A stretch of 64,000 nt of DNA from Moritella marina ATCC 15381 (GCF_008931805.1 NZ_CP044399.1:4389370-4453369), one strand, 5' to 3'; positions 44,704 through 55,360 are shown, counted from the stretch's first letter. Translations and numbers: made by a program. Notes: generated by a model not told the origin, from the sequence alone.

Positions 44704-45120
44704 ATGATGAATTTATTAGCTAAAGTTGTGCTAACAACGGCATTGTTTTCTGGTGTTGCGCAAGCGGGTGTTGTGGTTATTGGTAACCCAAGTGGCCCAG
44801 ATGCATTATCAAAGTCTCAAGTATCAAAACTATATTTGGGTAAATCTAAAAAACTACCGAATGGCAGTAAAGCTAGTGTATTAGAGCAAGCTAAAGGTAG
44901 TACTGTTCGTGACGATTTTCATGGTGCAATCACAGGTAAAAGTGATGCGCAGTTACAAGCATACTGGTCACGCTTAGTATTTACAGGTAAAGGCAAACCG
45001 CCAAAGTCACTGAGTTCGTCAGCATTAGTTAAAAACTCAGTTGCATCGAATATCAACGCAATTGGTTATATTGATGAAGCGGATCTTGATGCTTCAGTGA
45101 AAGTGGTATTTAAACCTTAA
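44704..45120 (+). CDS. Small periplasmic PstS-like protein, copy 1
   Basis: This 138-aa protein has a signal peptide (about 21 residues ending AQA) and a single PBP-like domain similar to part of phosphate-binding PstS proteins (GNPSGPDALSKSQVSKLYLGKSKKLPNG, given by its ends GNPSGPDALS and YLGKSKKLPNG). QLQAYWSRLVFTGKGKPPK is the other strongly conserved block. It is less than half the length of a true PstS, so it probably is not a complete transport receptor. It is coupled to the upstream porin by AAGGA just after the porin stop. Confidence 0.75.
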   Translation: MMNLLAKVVLTTALFSGVAQAGVVVIGNPSGPDALSKSQVSKLYLGKSKKLPNGSKASVLEQAKGSTVRDDFHGAITGKSDAQLQAYWSRLVFTGKGKPPKSLSSSALVKNSVASNINAIGYIDEADLDASVKVVFKP

Positions 45121-45149
45121 TCACTGAACAGAATGATAGATTGTAATGA

Positions 45150-45177
45150 TACCGAGCTATAGGCTCGGTATTTTTTT
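45150..45177 (+). terminator. Terminator after porin/PstS-like pair 1
   Basis: TACCGAGC pairs with GCTCGGTA around TATAG, followed by seven T. The following 250 bases to copy 2 hold no gene. Confidence 0.9.
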
Positions 45178-45429
45178 ATAACATAATAGGTATTTACAAT
45201 GTTTCAATTTTGTTAATTGATCACTGCCTAGAATGAAAGTTCAACCTAAACAACCCTGGCTAGATGACAACTTGTAATAATGTGATTTAGATCTACAAAA
45301 CAAAATATGTAACTAGGAATAATACCGTCATACTAAGTGATAAGGTTGTTAACAATAATGTAATCTTGTAGGACCAATTTTGAATAAATGCAAAATGGAC
45401 TAACGTGTTTTAGGATAAGGAGATTTTAG

Positions 45430-46575
45430 ATGAAAAAAGCATTTATAATGCTACCGCTTGCAGTTGCTTGTGCATCACAGTTTGCGATAGCTGCGACAAC
45501 AGATGCACAGCGTCTGGCACAACTTGAGCAAGAATTAGCGATATTAAAGGAAGCGAGCTCTTATGATTCGCTATCTGATCGGATGACTATCAATGGTTTC
45601 TTCACTGGTAAAGTCGGTATTGCTAATAATGATGCGGGATATAATGGCTATGATAAAGATGCTGATTTCTCTGAAGGCAGTAAACTGGGTCTGCAAGGTT
45701 CATTTGCACTAACAGAGCAAACCAAAATTGTTGCTCAGCTTGTCGCACGTGGTAGTGATGATTGGTCTACCGAAATGGAATGGGCGTTCTTAAGCCATGA
45801 TTTTGATAACGGTTTTGTTACGCGTATCGGTCGTTTACGTGTGCCACTGTACATGTATTCAGATTATCTAGAAGTGGGTTATGCACAACCTTGGGCGACA
45901 CCTCCAACAGAACTTTACAGTATTGTGCCATTGTCATCGTTTGATGGTGTTGATGCGATTTATGATTTTGATATGGGTGATGTTGCAGTCACGTTACAAG
46001 CAAGTTATGGCCATGCAGATCGTGATACTGGTGAACTGCTTGGCGAAGTAGACTACAAAGATATTCTCGGCGCCTCTGCATCATTTTCTTATGAAGACTG
46101 GGTTTTCCGTAGCACTTATTATCAAACAACACTTGATACGACTAAAGATGGTCAAATAGTAGAATTTTTTAATGATGCGCAAAGCTATTTTGCTGGTGTT
46201 GGTCTGAGCTATGATAATGGTTCATTACTTGCGATCTCAGAGTTTGCAGTTTCTGATGTTGAAGGTCAATATTCGGATACAGAGTCTGGTTATATCACCC
46301 TAGGTTACCGTATTAGCGACTTCACTCCCTACGTGACTTATGCTTTCCTTAAAACTACTGATGATAGTGAGAGGGTTGCAGCTTATGAGCCTGCCTTTAA
46401 CTGGAAGCGTAATGCTTACAGCATTGGTACTCGTTATGACATTAGTTCAAACCTAGCACTAAAAGCCGATGTTACTTATGCTGATGGTTTTGATGGTACA
46501 TCAGGTGGCTTGGATTCAAATGTAGATAATGAAGACACAATCGTTTACACCGTATCATTTGATGCAGTATTTTAA
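45430..46575 (+). CDS. Outer-membrane porin, copy 2
   Basis: This 381-aa porin is a close paralogue of copy 1. Shared blocks include DRMTINGFFTGK, EMEWAFLSHDFDNGFV, EVGYAQPWATPP, SYEDWVFR and the terminal VSFDAVF. Signal peptide, N-terminal coiled coil and barrel length are the same. The divergence is greatest in the presumed surface loops (around residues 185-225), as expected if the copies differ in what they admit or in phage or antibody recognition. AAGGAG precedes the ATG. Confidence 0.8.
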   Translation: MKKAFIMLPLAVACASQFAIAATTDAQRLAQLEQELAILKEASSYDSLSDRMTINGFFTGKVGIANNDAGYNGYDKDADFSEGSKLGLQGSFALTEQTKIVAQLVARGSDDWSTEMEWAFLSHDFDNGFVTRIGRLRVPLYMYSDYLEVGYAQPWATPPTELYSIVPLSSFDGVDAIYDFDMGDVAVTLQASYGHADRDTGELLGEVDYKDILGASASFSYEDWVFRSTYYQTTLDTTKDGQIVEFFNDAQSYFAGVGLSYDNGSLLAISEFAVSDVEGQYSDTESGYITLGYRISDFTPYVTYAFLKTTDDSERVAAYEPAFNWKRNAYSIGTRYDISSNLALKADVTYADGFDGTSGGLDSNVDNEDTIVYTVSFDAVF

Positions 46576-46586
46576 GGAGAACTTTG

Positions 46587-47000
46587 ATGAAACTATTAGC
46601 TAAAGTTGCCTTAACAGCAGCATTAATCTCAGGTGTAGCACAAGCGGGTGTTGTGGTTATTGCTAACCCAACAGGTCCTGACTCATTATCGAAATCACAA
46701 GTATCTAAACTGTATTTAGGTAAATCGAAAAAATTACCTAATGGCGCTAAAGCACAAATTATTGAGCAAGCAACAGGCAGTGATATTCGTGGTGAATTCC
46801 ATTCGGGTGTAACTGGGAAAAGTGATTCACAACTACAAGCTTATTGGTCACGTTTAGTGTTTACTGGTAAAGGTAAACCGCCAAAGACGATTGGCTCATC
46901 AGCATTGATTAAAAGCCAAGTCGCATCACATGCCAATGCGATTGCTTATATTGATTCATCAGAAGTAGATGACAGTGTGAAAGTAGTATTTACACCTTAA
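46587..47000 (+). CDS. Small periplasmic PstS-like protein, copy 2
   Basis: This 137-aa protein is a paralogue of copy 1, with the same SKSQVSKLYLGKSKKLPNG core and QLQAYWSRLVFTGKGKPPK block and a signal peptide ending AQA. The ATG at 46587 behind AAGGAG is preferred to the TTG directly before it. It follows porin 2 by 11 bases. No permease or ATPase of an ABC transporter is present here, so it may act as a periplasmic binding or sensing protein. Confidence 0.75.
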   Translation: MKLLAKVALTAALISGVAQAGVVVIANPTGPDSLSKSQVSKLYLGKSKKLPNGAKAQIIEQATGSDIRGEFHSGVTGKSDSQLQAYWSRLVFTGKGKPPKTIGSSALIKSQVASHANAIAYIDSSEVDDSVKVVFTP

Positions 47001-47067
47001 TGTTTAGTGGATAGTACACAAGGTATAGCTAAACAGAAATCATCAGTTTAGCGTGATGAATAACGAT

Positions 47068-47098
47068 AAAAACCTCCGCATAACACGGAGGTTTTTTT
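47068..47098. terminator. Bidirectional terminator between pair 2 and PBP2
   Basis: AAAAACCTCCG pairs with CGGAGGTTTTT around CATAACA; both strands end in T-runs, serving the convergent genes. Confidence 0.88.
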
Positions 47099-47109
47099 AT
47101 TACTTTTAT

Positions 47110-49053
47110 CTAAGAGGCTTTATTTATTAGCGCTGATGGCGGTGTTAATGTTGGTTTTATTAAGACATAATCCATTATTTTTCTGACCATGGGCGCAGCA
47201 CGTCGACCCCAGCCGCCATTTTCGAGTACAGCGGTTACTAATACTTTAGGCGACTTAATGGGGGCAAAAGCAGTAAATAGAGCGTGATCTCGCAAACGCT
47301 CCGTTAATTCCTCGGCATTATAATTTTCGCCATGAGCAAGCCCAAATACCTGACTCGTTCCTGATTTCCCGGCGGCGTCATACGCAATATGACTAAACGC
47401 TTTACGACCAGTACCTGTCACGAGTACGCGTCGCATGCCTTCTTGAACAATACCCCATGTTTCAGGTTTTACGCCGTTAAGTTTAGCAAAGTCCTTGAAA
47501 GTAATCGGGGTATCAACACGATTTTCAATGATGCTATTAACAATATGTGGTCGATGTACCAAGCCTTTATTGGCAACCACTGATGTCGCTTTGGCTATTT
47601 GTAGTGGTGTTGCAGTCCAATAGCCTTGTCCGATACCTATCGGGATGGTATCGCCTTGATACCAGGACTGTTTGTAATGCGCTTGCTTCCATTCTCTAGT
47701 CGGCATATTTGCGCGACTATCCTCATTTATATCAACGCCTGATGGCAGACCATAACCAAATTTGTTCATCCAAGCGGATAAGCGATCAATCCCCATGTCA
47801 TAAGCGATAGGGTAAAAGTAGGTATTGACCGATTTTTCTATTGCTTTGTAAATATCAACTTCGCCAAACCCCCAACGTATATCATCTCGCCATTTTCGGG
47901 TGTTGGTATTGGGGATACGCCACCAACCAGCATCATTCCTTTTGGTATCAGGTGTGATGACACCTTCGGCTAATGCTGCTGCGGCAATCATAGGTTTCGC
48001 TGTAGATCCCGGTGAATAAGTACCGAGCGTGACACGATTGAATAAAGGTCGGTCTGGATCTGCTAACAGTGCTTTATATTTTGTTGATGAGATCCCATGC
48101 ACAAATAAGTTAGGGTCATAACTTGGACTAGACACCATGGCCAAAATAGAGTCGTCACTTGGATCTAATACCACCAAGGCCCCACGCTTATGCTTAAGCA
48201 CTGGCTTACGTGTGAGTGGATCTATTTTTTTTTCGGTCAGCAATTTGTTAGCATATAGCTGAAGGTTTATATCGATATTAAGTTTTATATCTTTACCTGG
48301 TATTGGTGGGACCGTTTCTAATGTACGGATCACTCTGCCTTGATTATTGACTTCAACTTTTGCAAAGCCAGATTGGCCATGCAGGGTTTCTTCATAAGAT
48401 CGTTCAATACCTAGTTTTCCGATGGTTCTGGTCGCTCGATATTGCTTATATTTATGCTGCTGCTTTAATCGCTTGATATCACGATCATTAATTTTAGCGA
48501 CATAGCCTAATATGTGGGTTAAATTTTCTCTATACGGATAATAACGCTCGAGAAAAGCATCAACAAAAACACCGGGGAATTGGTACTTATGGACGCTAAA
48601 TAGTGCGACTTGTTTTTCGCTTAACTGATCGACCAGCGACACAGATTTAAAGTGTCTTGTATGCTGTATAGACTGTTTAAAGTCGTTGATATCAGCTTCA
48701 CTTAGTTCAAATAGCGTTTGTAGTTTTGCTAAGGTAAGGTCTATGTTTTTAATTTGTTCTGGCACAATTTCAAGCGAGTAAATGGGTACATTTTTCGCTA
48801 ACAGTATGCCATTTCGATCATAAATTAATCCTCGATTTGGTGGTATTGGCACAATTCGAATACGATTATTATTCGCCCGGCCAACATATTTACTATAACC
48901 AGAGACCTGCAAATGATATAAATTGGCGAGAAGTACTGCTGTCATGGCCACGAGCATAAACACTGACGCGGCTGTGCGACGTGTAAAAAGTGCAAGGGTG
49001 TCTTCCGGATTTTGGATGGGAATACGTTTTGTGTTTATCAAAATAATGGTCAA
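47110..49053 (-). CDS. mrdA: Penicillin-binding protein 2 (peptidoglycan transpeptidase)
   Basis: This 647-aa class B PBP matches PBP2 of the elongation machinery over its whole length. It has an N-terminal membrane anchor (about residues 30-50), the pedestal blocks PPNRGLIYDRNG and GKLGIERSYEETLHG, then the transpeptidase motifs: STAK (active-site Ser in YSPGSTAKP), SVN (EKSVNTYF) and KSGT (GKSGTSQVF). Normally mrdA lies with rodA and rlmH; here it stands alone, so it may be a second PBP2 paralogue. The start has about 20 extra residues compared with E. coli; a later start is possible. Confidence 0.85.
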   Translation of the reverse strand: MTIILINTKRIPIQNPEDTLALFTRRTAASVFMLVAMTAVLLANLYHLQVSGYSKYVGRANNNRIRIVPIPPNRGLIYDRNGILLAKNVPIYSLEIVPEQIKNIDLTLAKLQTLFELSEADINDFKQSIQHTRHFKSVSLVDQLSEKQVALFSVHKYQFPGVFVDAFLERYYPYRENLTHILGYVAKINDRDIKRLKQQHKYKQYRATRTIGKLGIERSYEETLHGQSGFAKVEVNNQGRVIRTLETVPPIPGKDIKLNIDINLQLYANKLLTEKKIDPLTRKPVLKHKRGALVVLDPSDDSILAMVSSPSYDPNLFVHGISSTKYKALLADPDRPLFNRVTLGTYSPGSTAKPMIAAAALAEGVITPDTKRNDAGWWRIPNTNTRKWRDDIRWGFGEVDIYKAIEKSVNTYFYPIAYDMGIDRLSAWMNKFGYGLPSGVDINEDSRANMPTREWKQAHYKQSWYQGDTIPIGIGQGYWTATPLQIAKATSVVANKGLVHRPHIVNSIIENRVDTPITFKDFAKLNGVKPETWGIVQEGMRRVLVTGTGRKAFSHIAYDAAGKSGTSQVFGLAHGENYNAEELTERLRDHALFTAFAPIKSPKVLVTAVLENGGWGRRAAPMVRKIMDYVLIKPTLTPPSALINKAS

Positions 49054-49309
49054 CCTAATACATAATGCAACACGCTAGATCATAAATATTAGCGTGTGAT
49101 AAATTTGAAATAATATCGATATTAGCTGTAGACAAGCGAGTCTGAGTTAAGTGCCAACATCGCGATGAAATAGTGAGAATAATATTCTTTTAGCCATCCT
49201 GTCGGCTTATCTAGCGCTATGTTTGAGGTGTTATTTTGGGTATAATTTAATGGCATGAATATTAAAACCAGAGTATTCTTCATACATCATAACTAAAGAG
49301 ATTAACCTA

Positions 49310-49672
49310 GTGGATTTTGAAAAAGAATTTGCCGAGCTGAAAGTTGAAGCCGAAGAGATCATTGATAACTTATTAGAAGATGGCAGTGATCCTGATGCTG
49401 TTTATTCTATTGAACATCATTTTGCTGGTGATGATTTTGCACAGTTAGAAAAAGCGGCTATTGCTGCATTTAAGCTGGGCTACGATGTATCAGATCCTGA
49501 AGAAGTTGAGCTAGAAGACGGCCAAAAAGTATTCGCATTCGACTGTGTTGTTGAAACAGAACTAGATATTGATACCATCACACGTGATATCGAAGCGCTA
49601 CTTAAAATGTCTATCGAACAAGATGTTACTTATGACGGCTGGGGCACTTTCTTCGAAGAAGAAGCATCATAA
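49310..49672 (+). CDS. rraB: Ribonuclease E inhibitor RraB
   Basis: RraB binds the C-terminal scaffold of RNase E and adjusts degradosome activity. This 120-aa acidic protein has the family pattern: LLEDGSDPDAVYSIEHHFAG, then FKLGYDVSDPEEVELEDG and a terminal DGWGTFFE. The start is a GTG at 49310. It is convergent with the EAL gene, and the two reading frames overlap by six bases at their stops. Confidence 0.92.
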   Translation: MDFEKEFAELKVEAEEIIDNLLEDGSDPDAVYSIEHHFAGDDFAQLEKAAIAAFKLGYDVSDPEEVELEDGQKVFAFDCVVETELDIDTITRDIEALLKMSIEQDVTYDGWGTFFEEEAS

Positions 49673-51784
49673 TACCTGTAAAGAAAGCATTGTTTTTACT
49701 GGTTGCTGATAAGTAATATTATTGTCAGTGGTATGGTGTGTTTTATACCACTGACAAAATTTGTCGCTCGGTAACGGCCGACTAAATAAATACCCCTGAA
49801 ATTGATCACATTGCTGGGCTTGTAGCCACTGCATTTGTGACTCTTCCTCTACACCTTCCGCTGTCACGGTAATATTCAACTCCCTGGCTAAACTGATCAC
49901 CGAGCGTGTAATGGCTGTGGTGGTTTTATCTTGTTCAAGTTCATCGACAAATGATTTATCAATTTTAAGCTTATGCGCAGGCATATTCTTTAGATAAGAT
50001 AATGAGCAATAACCTGTCCCAAAATCGTCGATAGACAAACGCACTCCGAGCTCAATTAATTCCGCTAACATATTTTCTGCAGTTTGGTTTGACTCCATTA
50101 ATGCACTTTCTGTTACCTCGATTTCTAGTCTGTGTGCAGGGATATCGTAGTATTCAATGTCATGTTTTATTTTACTAATAAGCTGTGGATCGTTGAATTG
50201 GATCGGCGATAAGTTGACGGCCATAAAAATATCAATATCTTGTGCTCGCCATTGTGCAAGTTGCTGACAGGCTTTTTCTAATACCATTTCACCGAGCTGC
50301 CCGATCAAGTTATTTTTCTCGGCAAGGTCAATGAATTTAACCGGCATGATTAACCCTTGTTCTGGGTGATGCCAACGGGCAAGTGCTTCGACACCAAGCA
50401 CGCTCTTACTGTTTGCATCGATAATTGGCTGGTAATATAAATCGATGGATTTATCATTTATTGCTTGTTTTAAATCATCTATTAAGCGTTTTTCAGCCTC
50501 TGCATGCGCTTCTAATATAGGGTCAAATAGGGTGTAATTTTGTTCTATATTTTTACGCGACCTGAGTAATGCCTGTTCACTGCAAGTAAGTAATTTATTG
50601 GTATCTTGAATGGTATCTGGGTAGTTCGTTGCGCCAATGCATATAGCTAAGTCAATAACCTGGCCCTGAATGGCTATTTTTCTATTAAGCCTATCGATTA
50701 ATTTATTACACAGATAATTAAGCTGTGCTGGTGAACTAACTTGATCGGTTAAAATTGCAAACCGATCTCCTTGTATACGGGCTAAGTGAGCGGCGTTAGG
50801 TGCCATCTCCTTAATCATGCCACCAACATAAATAAGGACTTTATCACCGACCTCCGTACCGTATTGACTGTTTAGCTTACCCAGTTTTTTTATATCGATG
50901 AGGATCATGCCCCAACTATGTTGCTGATTGATATTTTCAAGTTCTTGTAAAAAGGTGGCTCGGTTTAATTGTTGCGTTAATTGATCGTGCTTGGTTAATG
51001 TGGCTATTTTTTCGAGGGTATTACGGCGTTCTTTAATATCACGAGATATGCTGACGGTACCGACTAATTGATTATTTTGAATGACGGGGTGTTTGTGTAC
51101 ATCGACATAGACTTGTCGGCCTGCTAATTCAAATTCCATTTTGTAATTAGCACTTTTATAGTTTGATTTTAGCTGACTATCATAATCGATGCTGACCTTG
51201 GCTGTTGATTCCGGTAGTATTTGAGTAACGGTTTTACCTATTACATCGGTTTTTTTCTTTTTCGCTAACTTAAGCGCTGCACGATTACATTCGACGATAC
51301 GGCCTTGCATATCTTTGTAAATAACAAAGTCAGGTAGGGCATCAAAAATAGAGTTCAGTAAGGCAGTCTTTTCTTGTAACTTTTGTTCTGAGCGAAACTT
51401 ACTCGATACATCAACAGCAATACCCAGTAAGCCAATAATTTTACCTGTGTGGCTGTGCAGTGGGATTTTGGTTATTTCAAACTGACCTTGGCCATAAATA
51501 GTTTCCATATGCATGGTTTTGGCAATGACGCTGCGGCCGTGGATTAGCGCTTCTTGATCGGTTTGTAAGAGTGCTTTGTTAGGGAGTTGCTTCTCTTTCA
51601 GCGCTGGCTGTAGTTGTGCATCAGTCTTACCTATAATGAATTGCTCTGAGGGTAAATCAAATAAGGATAAGCAATGTTTGTTGCAGCCCAAGTATTGGCC
51701 GTGAATATCTTTCCAAAAAATGCCAATTGGCAGATGTTGAATTGCATTGATCAATATATGATTCAGAGAGTCCGTGCTACCCAT
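49667..51784 (-). CDS. PAS-PAS-GGDEF-EAL cyclic-di-GMP phosphodiesterase
   Basis: This 705-aa cytoplasmic protein has two PAS sensor domains (about residues 10-125 and 140-255), a GGDEF domain (about 265-425) and an EAL domain (about 440-690). The GGDEF signature reads QGDRF (RIQGDRFAIL), so cyclase activity is probably lost. The EAL domain keeps GVEALARW, the metal-site DDFGTGYCSLSYL and KIDKSFV, so it should hydrolyse c-di-GMP. The GGDEF part may regulate by binding GTP. The PAS ligands are unknown. No transmembrane segment is seen. Confidence 0.9.
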   Translation of the reverse strand: MGSTDSLNHILINAIQHLPIGIFWKDIHGQYLGCNKHCLSLFDLPSEQFIIGKTDAQLQPALKEKQLPNKALLQTDQEALIHGRSVIAKTMHMETIYGQGQFEITKIPLHSHTGKIIGLLGIAVDVSSKFRSEQKLQEKTALLNSIFDALPDFVIYKDMQGRIVECNRAALKLAKKKKTDVIGKTVTQILPESTAKVSIDYDSQLKSNYKSANYKMEFELAGRQVYVDVHKHPVIQNNQLVGTVSISRDIKERRNTLEKIATLTKHDQLTQQLNRATFLQELENINQQHSWGMILIDIKKLGKLNSQYGTEVGDKVLIYVGGMIKEMAPNAAHLARIQGDRFAILTDQVSSPAQLNYLCNKLIDRLNRKIAIQGQVIDLAICIGATNYPDTIQDTNKLLTCSEQALLRSRKNIEQNYTLFDPILEAHAEAEKRLIDDLKQAINDKSIDLYYQPIIDANSKSVLGVEALARWHHPEQGLIMPVKFIDLAEKNNLIGQLGEMVLEKACQQLAQWRAQDIDIFMAVNLSPIQFNDPQLISKIKHDIEYYDIPAHRLEIEVTESALMESNQTAENMLAELIELGVRLSIDDFGTGYCSLSYLKNMPAHKLKIDKSFVDELEQDKTTTAITRSVISLARELNITVTAEGVEEESQMQWLQAQQCDQFQGYLFSRPLPSDKFCQWYKTHHTTDNNITYQQPVKTMLSLQVL

Positions 51785-51964
51785 AACCTATCACTCCATT
51801 CCTTGGTGTTGACATTTATAGCTAAGCTGTTGGTTTATTTATAACGACAACTTAATGTTATTAACAATTATTTTACATCTTAAGGGTTGGGATGGGAATA
51901 TTTTTACGGGATGTTGATGGGTTATTTGTGATGTCTATGGCGTATTTATTAGAAATAATAAATA

Positions 51965-52000
51965 AAAAAGGGACAGCTGATTAATCAGCTGTCCCTTTTT
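51965..52000 (-). terminator. Terminator of the valS transcript
   Basis: A perfect 16-bp stem, AAAAAGGGACAGCTGA with TCAGCTGTCCCTTTTT, encloses TTAA. It lies 22 bases beyond the valS stop codon. Confidence 0.92.
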
Positions 52001-52021
52001 AGGTAAGTACGATTTTAACGA

Positions 52022-54883
52022 TTAGATCGATTCAATTCGTGCTTTTTGAGCGTCAAGTTTAGCAATAGTACTTTCAAATTCCGCTAGTTTTTCACGTTCT
52101 TTAGCAATTACTGCTTCTGGCGCTTTACCAACAAATTTTTCGTTGTTTAGCTTACCTGAAACACGGTCTAAGTCTTTTTGGACTTTTTCCATTTGCTTGT
52201 TGATACGTGCAATTTCAGCATCTTTATCGATTAAGCCAGCCATTGGAATTAAGATTTCCATGTCGCCTAATAGTGATGTTGCTGAGATTGGCGCTTCTTC
52301 ATTATCACCAAGAATTGTAATCGCTTCTAGTTTCGCTAATGAACTTAGGAACTGTTGGTTTTCGTCGAGACGACGTTGCTCTTCAGCACCTACGTTTTTA
52401 AGCAAGATAGAAATTGGCTTGCTTGGGCTGATGTCCATTTCGCCACGAATGTTACGTACAGCGATAATGAATTTCTTCACCCATTCTAGATCTTGCATTG
52501 ATTGCGCATCAACTTTGTCTGCATCAAACTCAGGGAATGCCTGTAGCATGATCGTTGCGCCTTGAGTGTGCTTACCAGCAAGTGGTGCAACACGCTGCCA
52601 GATCTCTTCAGTGATGAACGGCATGATAGGGTGCATCAAACGTTGTAACTCTTCTAGGATCGTTACTAGGGTATGACGTGTACCACGCAGTTGCGCTTCT
52701 GTACCTTGTGCAAATACTGGTTTAGTTAATTCTAAGTACCAATCGCAGAACTGATTCCAGGTGAATTCGTAAGCGATGTTTGCTGCCAGATCAAGACGGT
52801 AAGTATCAACTGCTTCACGATAAGCTTTGATTGATTCCTGGAATTGGCCTTGGATCCAACGATCAGCAAGACTGAATTCCATGTCGCCGCCATTTTGGCC
52901 ACAATCATGTTCTTCTGTGTTCATTAATACGTAACGGCTTGCGTTCCACAGTTTGTTACAGAAGTTACGGTAACCATCAAGACGTTTCATGTCCCAGTTA
53001 ATGTCACGACCAGTCGATGCCATTGCTGCTAATGTGAAACGTAATGCGTCAGTACCGTGTGCTTCGATGCCGCCTTCGAATTCTTTACGCGTTGCTTTTT
53101 CAATTTTCTTAGCAAGTTGTGGCTGCATCATGTTACCAGTACGTTTTTCTACTAGTGACTCAAGGTCGATACCGTCGATCATGTCTAGTGGATCAAGTAC
53201 GTTACCTTTTGATTTTGACATTTTATCGCCAGCTTCATCACGTACTAAACCTGTTACGTAAACAGTTTTAAAGGGTACTTGTGGCTTGCCGTTTTCATCT
53301 TTAATGAAGTGCATCGTCATCATGATCATACGTGCAACCCAGAAGAAGATGATGTCGAAACCTGTTACCAGTACATCACTTGGGTGGAACACTTTAAGAT
53401 CTTGAGTTTGCTGTGGCCAGCCTTGCGTTGAGAATGTCCAAAGCGCAGATGAGAACCAAGTATCAAGTACATCGTCGTCTTGACGTAATGCAATTTCAGG
53501 ACCTAAGTTGTTTTCTGCACGCACTTCCGCTTCATCACGACCAACGAATACATTGCCTTCGTTATCATACCAAGCTGGAATACGGTGACCCCACCAAAGT
53601 TGACGTGAGATACACCAATCTTGTACGTCGTTCATCCACGAGAAGTACATGTTTTCGTACTGTTTTGGCACGAACTGAATTTCGCCATCTTTCACTGCGT
53701 CAGTTGCTACTTTCGCCATTGGACCAACACTTACATACCATTGGTCTGTTAGTAGTGGCTCAATCACAACACCACTACGATCGCCGTAAGGTACTTGTAG
53801 TGTATGTGGTTCAATTTTTTCTAATAGCTCAAGCTCTTCAAACTTAGCGACGATTGCTTTACGGGCAGCAAAACGCTCCATACCTTGGTATTCAGTAGGG
53901 ATAGTGAACGTTAGTTCAGTGTTTTCTGTGCCGTCTGAGTTGATGATTTCCGCTTCTTCACGGATATCTGCGTTTTCAGTTAGGATGTTGAACATCACTA
54001 AGTTGTTACGCTTACCAACTTCGTAATCGTTAAAGTCATGAGCAGGTGTAATTTTTACACAACCCGTGCCTTTTTCCATATCTGCATAGTCATCAGCAAC
54101 AATTTTTATGCGACGGCCAACGATAGGAAGAATGATGTCTTTACCAACAAGCGCTGCATAGCGTTCGTCTTTCGGGTGTACTGCAACTGCAGAATCACCT
54201 AGCATTGTTTCTGGACGTGTTGTCGCTACAACGATGTAATCTTTACCGTCAGCTGTTGTTTCGCCATCTGCTAGTGGGTAGCGGAAGTACCACATGCTGC
54301 CTTGTTTTTCTTTGCTCTCAACTTCAAGATCAGAAATAGCAGTGTGGAATTTTGGATCCCAGTTTACTAGGCGCTTGCCACGGTAAATTAGGTCTTCTTT
54401 AAATAGACGTACGAATACTTCTTTTACTGCTTCAGACAGACCGTCATCCATAGTAAAACGCTCGCGGTCCCAATCAACAGATGTGCCTAAACGACGCATT
54501 TGACGCGTGATGTTGCCACCTGATTCGTTTTTCCAATCCCAGATCTTGTCGATAAAAGCATCACGGCCATAATCGTGGCGCGTTTTGTTTTCTTCAGCTG
54601 CAATCTTACGTTCAACAACCATTTGTGTTGCGATACCCGCGTGATCGGTACCAACCTGCCATAACGTGTTGTTACCTTGCATACGCTTGTAACGTGTTAG
54701 CGCATCCATGATCGTTTGTTGGAAGGCATGACCCATGTGCAGGCTACCAGTGACATTTGGCGGTGGGATCATGATGCTGTATGCATCTTGTGTTAGATCG
54801 CCGTTTGGCTTGAAGTAACCTTGCTCTTCCCAGTTCTGGTAAAGCGCTTGCTCAATGGCTTGGGGATTGTATATTTTTTCCAT
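52022..54883 (-). CDS. valS: Valyl-tRNA synthetase
   Basis: This 953-aa class I synthetase charges tRNA-Val. The HIGH motif is [16 protein letters not shown] (about residues 41-56) and KMSKS appears in [16 protein letters not shown]. The editing domain has the [17 protein letters not shown] block. The C-terminal 70 residues are a coiled-coil arm ([19 protein letters not shown]) that touches the tRNA. The length is normal. holC lies 33 bases upstream, the conserved pepA-holC-valS order. Confidence 0.97.
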   Translation of the reverse strand: MEKIYNPQAIEQALYQNWEEQGYFKPNGDLTQDAYSIMIPPPNVTGSLHMGHAFQQTIMDALTRYKRMQGNNTLWQVGTDHAGIATQMVVERKIAAEENKTRHDYGRDAFIDKIWDWKNESGGNITRQMRRLGTSVDWDRERFTMDDGLSEAVKEVFVRLFKEDLIYRGKRLVNWDPKFHTAISDLEVESKEKQGSMWYFRYPLADGETTADGKDYIVVATTRPETMLGDSAVAVHPKDERYAALVGKDIILPIVGRRIKIVADDYADMEKGTGCVKITPAHDFNDYEVGKRNNLVMFNILTENADIREEAEIINSDGTENTELTFTIPTEYQGMERFAARKAIVAKFEELELLEKIEPHTLQVPYGDRSGVVIEPLLTDQWYVSVGPMAKVATDAVKDGEIQFVPKQYENMYFSWMNDVQDWCISRQLWWGHRIPAWYDNEGNVFVGRDEAEVRAENNLGPEIALRQDDDVLDTWFSSALWTFSTQGWPQQTQDLKVFHPSDVLVTGFDIIFFWVARMIMMTMHFIKDENGKPQVPFKTVYVTGLVRDEAGDKMSKSKGNVLDPLDMIDGIDLESLVEKRTGNMMQPQLAKKIEKATRKEFEGGIEAHGTDALRFTLAAMASTGRDINWDMKRLDGYRNFCNKLWNASRYVLMNTEEHDCGQNGGDMEFSLADRWIQGQFQESIKAYREAVDTYRLDLAANIAYEFTWNQFCDWYLELTKPVFAQGTEAQLRGTRHTLVTILEELQRLMHPIMPFITEEIWQRVAPLAGKHTQGATIMLQAFPEFDADKVDAQSMQDLEWVKKFIIAVRNIRGEMDISPSKPISILLKNVGAEEQRRLDENQQFLSSLAKLEAITILGDNEEAPISATSLLGDMEILIPMAGLIDKDAEIARINKQMEKVQKDLDRVSGKLNNEKFVGKAPEAVIAKEREKLAEFESTIAKLDAQKARIESI

Positions 54884-54916
54884 AGGTCTGCTTTCTAATT
54901 CTCAATGGTTGATTGA

Positions 54917-55360
54917 TTATTCGGCGTTCACAGTTAACAGCTGTAACCCTGTTTGACGATAATGTTTGTAACGTTCTCGGGCTTGTTGTTTTAAGCCGTC
55001 TTGATGCGGTACAAAATCGATAATCTGATTAAAGTTAACTGCAAATTGCGGTGTATGGTCGTGCAGGTTGATAAGTACCTGATAGCGGTGACGGGGCGGT
55101 TGAAAACCAATTTCAACGGGCGCGCCATTACGTGGACCTTCACCTTGTAAATTATGTGGTACAAAACTGTTCGCATCTAATTGCCACAGGTATTCGTCAA
55201 CTTGATTAGCTGTCGATTCATCGTTGGCGTGAATATAGACGCGTTGTCCTTGCTGATAAAACTCACCAGCCAGTTTACAGGCAAGTTCATGATGCTGTGG
55301 CATGTTAGCCGCAACGCCATTTTTAGATTCTTGCATGATATAAAAAGTGACTTTTTTCAT
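54917..55360 (-). CDS. holC: DNA polymerase III chi subunit
   Basis: HolC links the clamp loader to single-strand binding protein. The 147-aa protein starts MKKVTFYIMQ at 55360, the family's usual opening, and shows ACKLAGEFYQQGQRVYIHANDE, VDEYLWQLDANSFVPHNL and the C-terminal RERYKHYRQTG. A TTG 18 bases upstream is not needed. It sits between pepA and valS, as is normal in gammaproteobacteria. Confidence 0.92.
   Translation of the reverse strand: MKKVTFYIMQESKNGVAANMPQHHELACKLAGEFYQQGQRVYIHANDESTANQVDEYLWQLDANSFVPHNLQGEGPRNGAPVEIGFQPPRHRYQVLINLHDHTPQFAVNFNQIIDFVPHQDGLKQQARERYKHYRQTGLQLLTVNAE

Noticed and set aside
44704-47000. Calling the small PBP-like proteins PstS
   Set aside because: They are about 138 aa, less than half of PstS, and have no pst transporter genes nearby.
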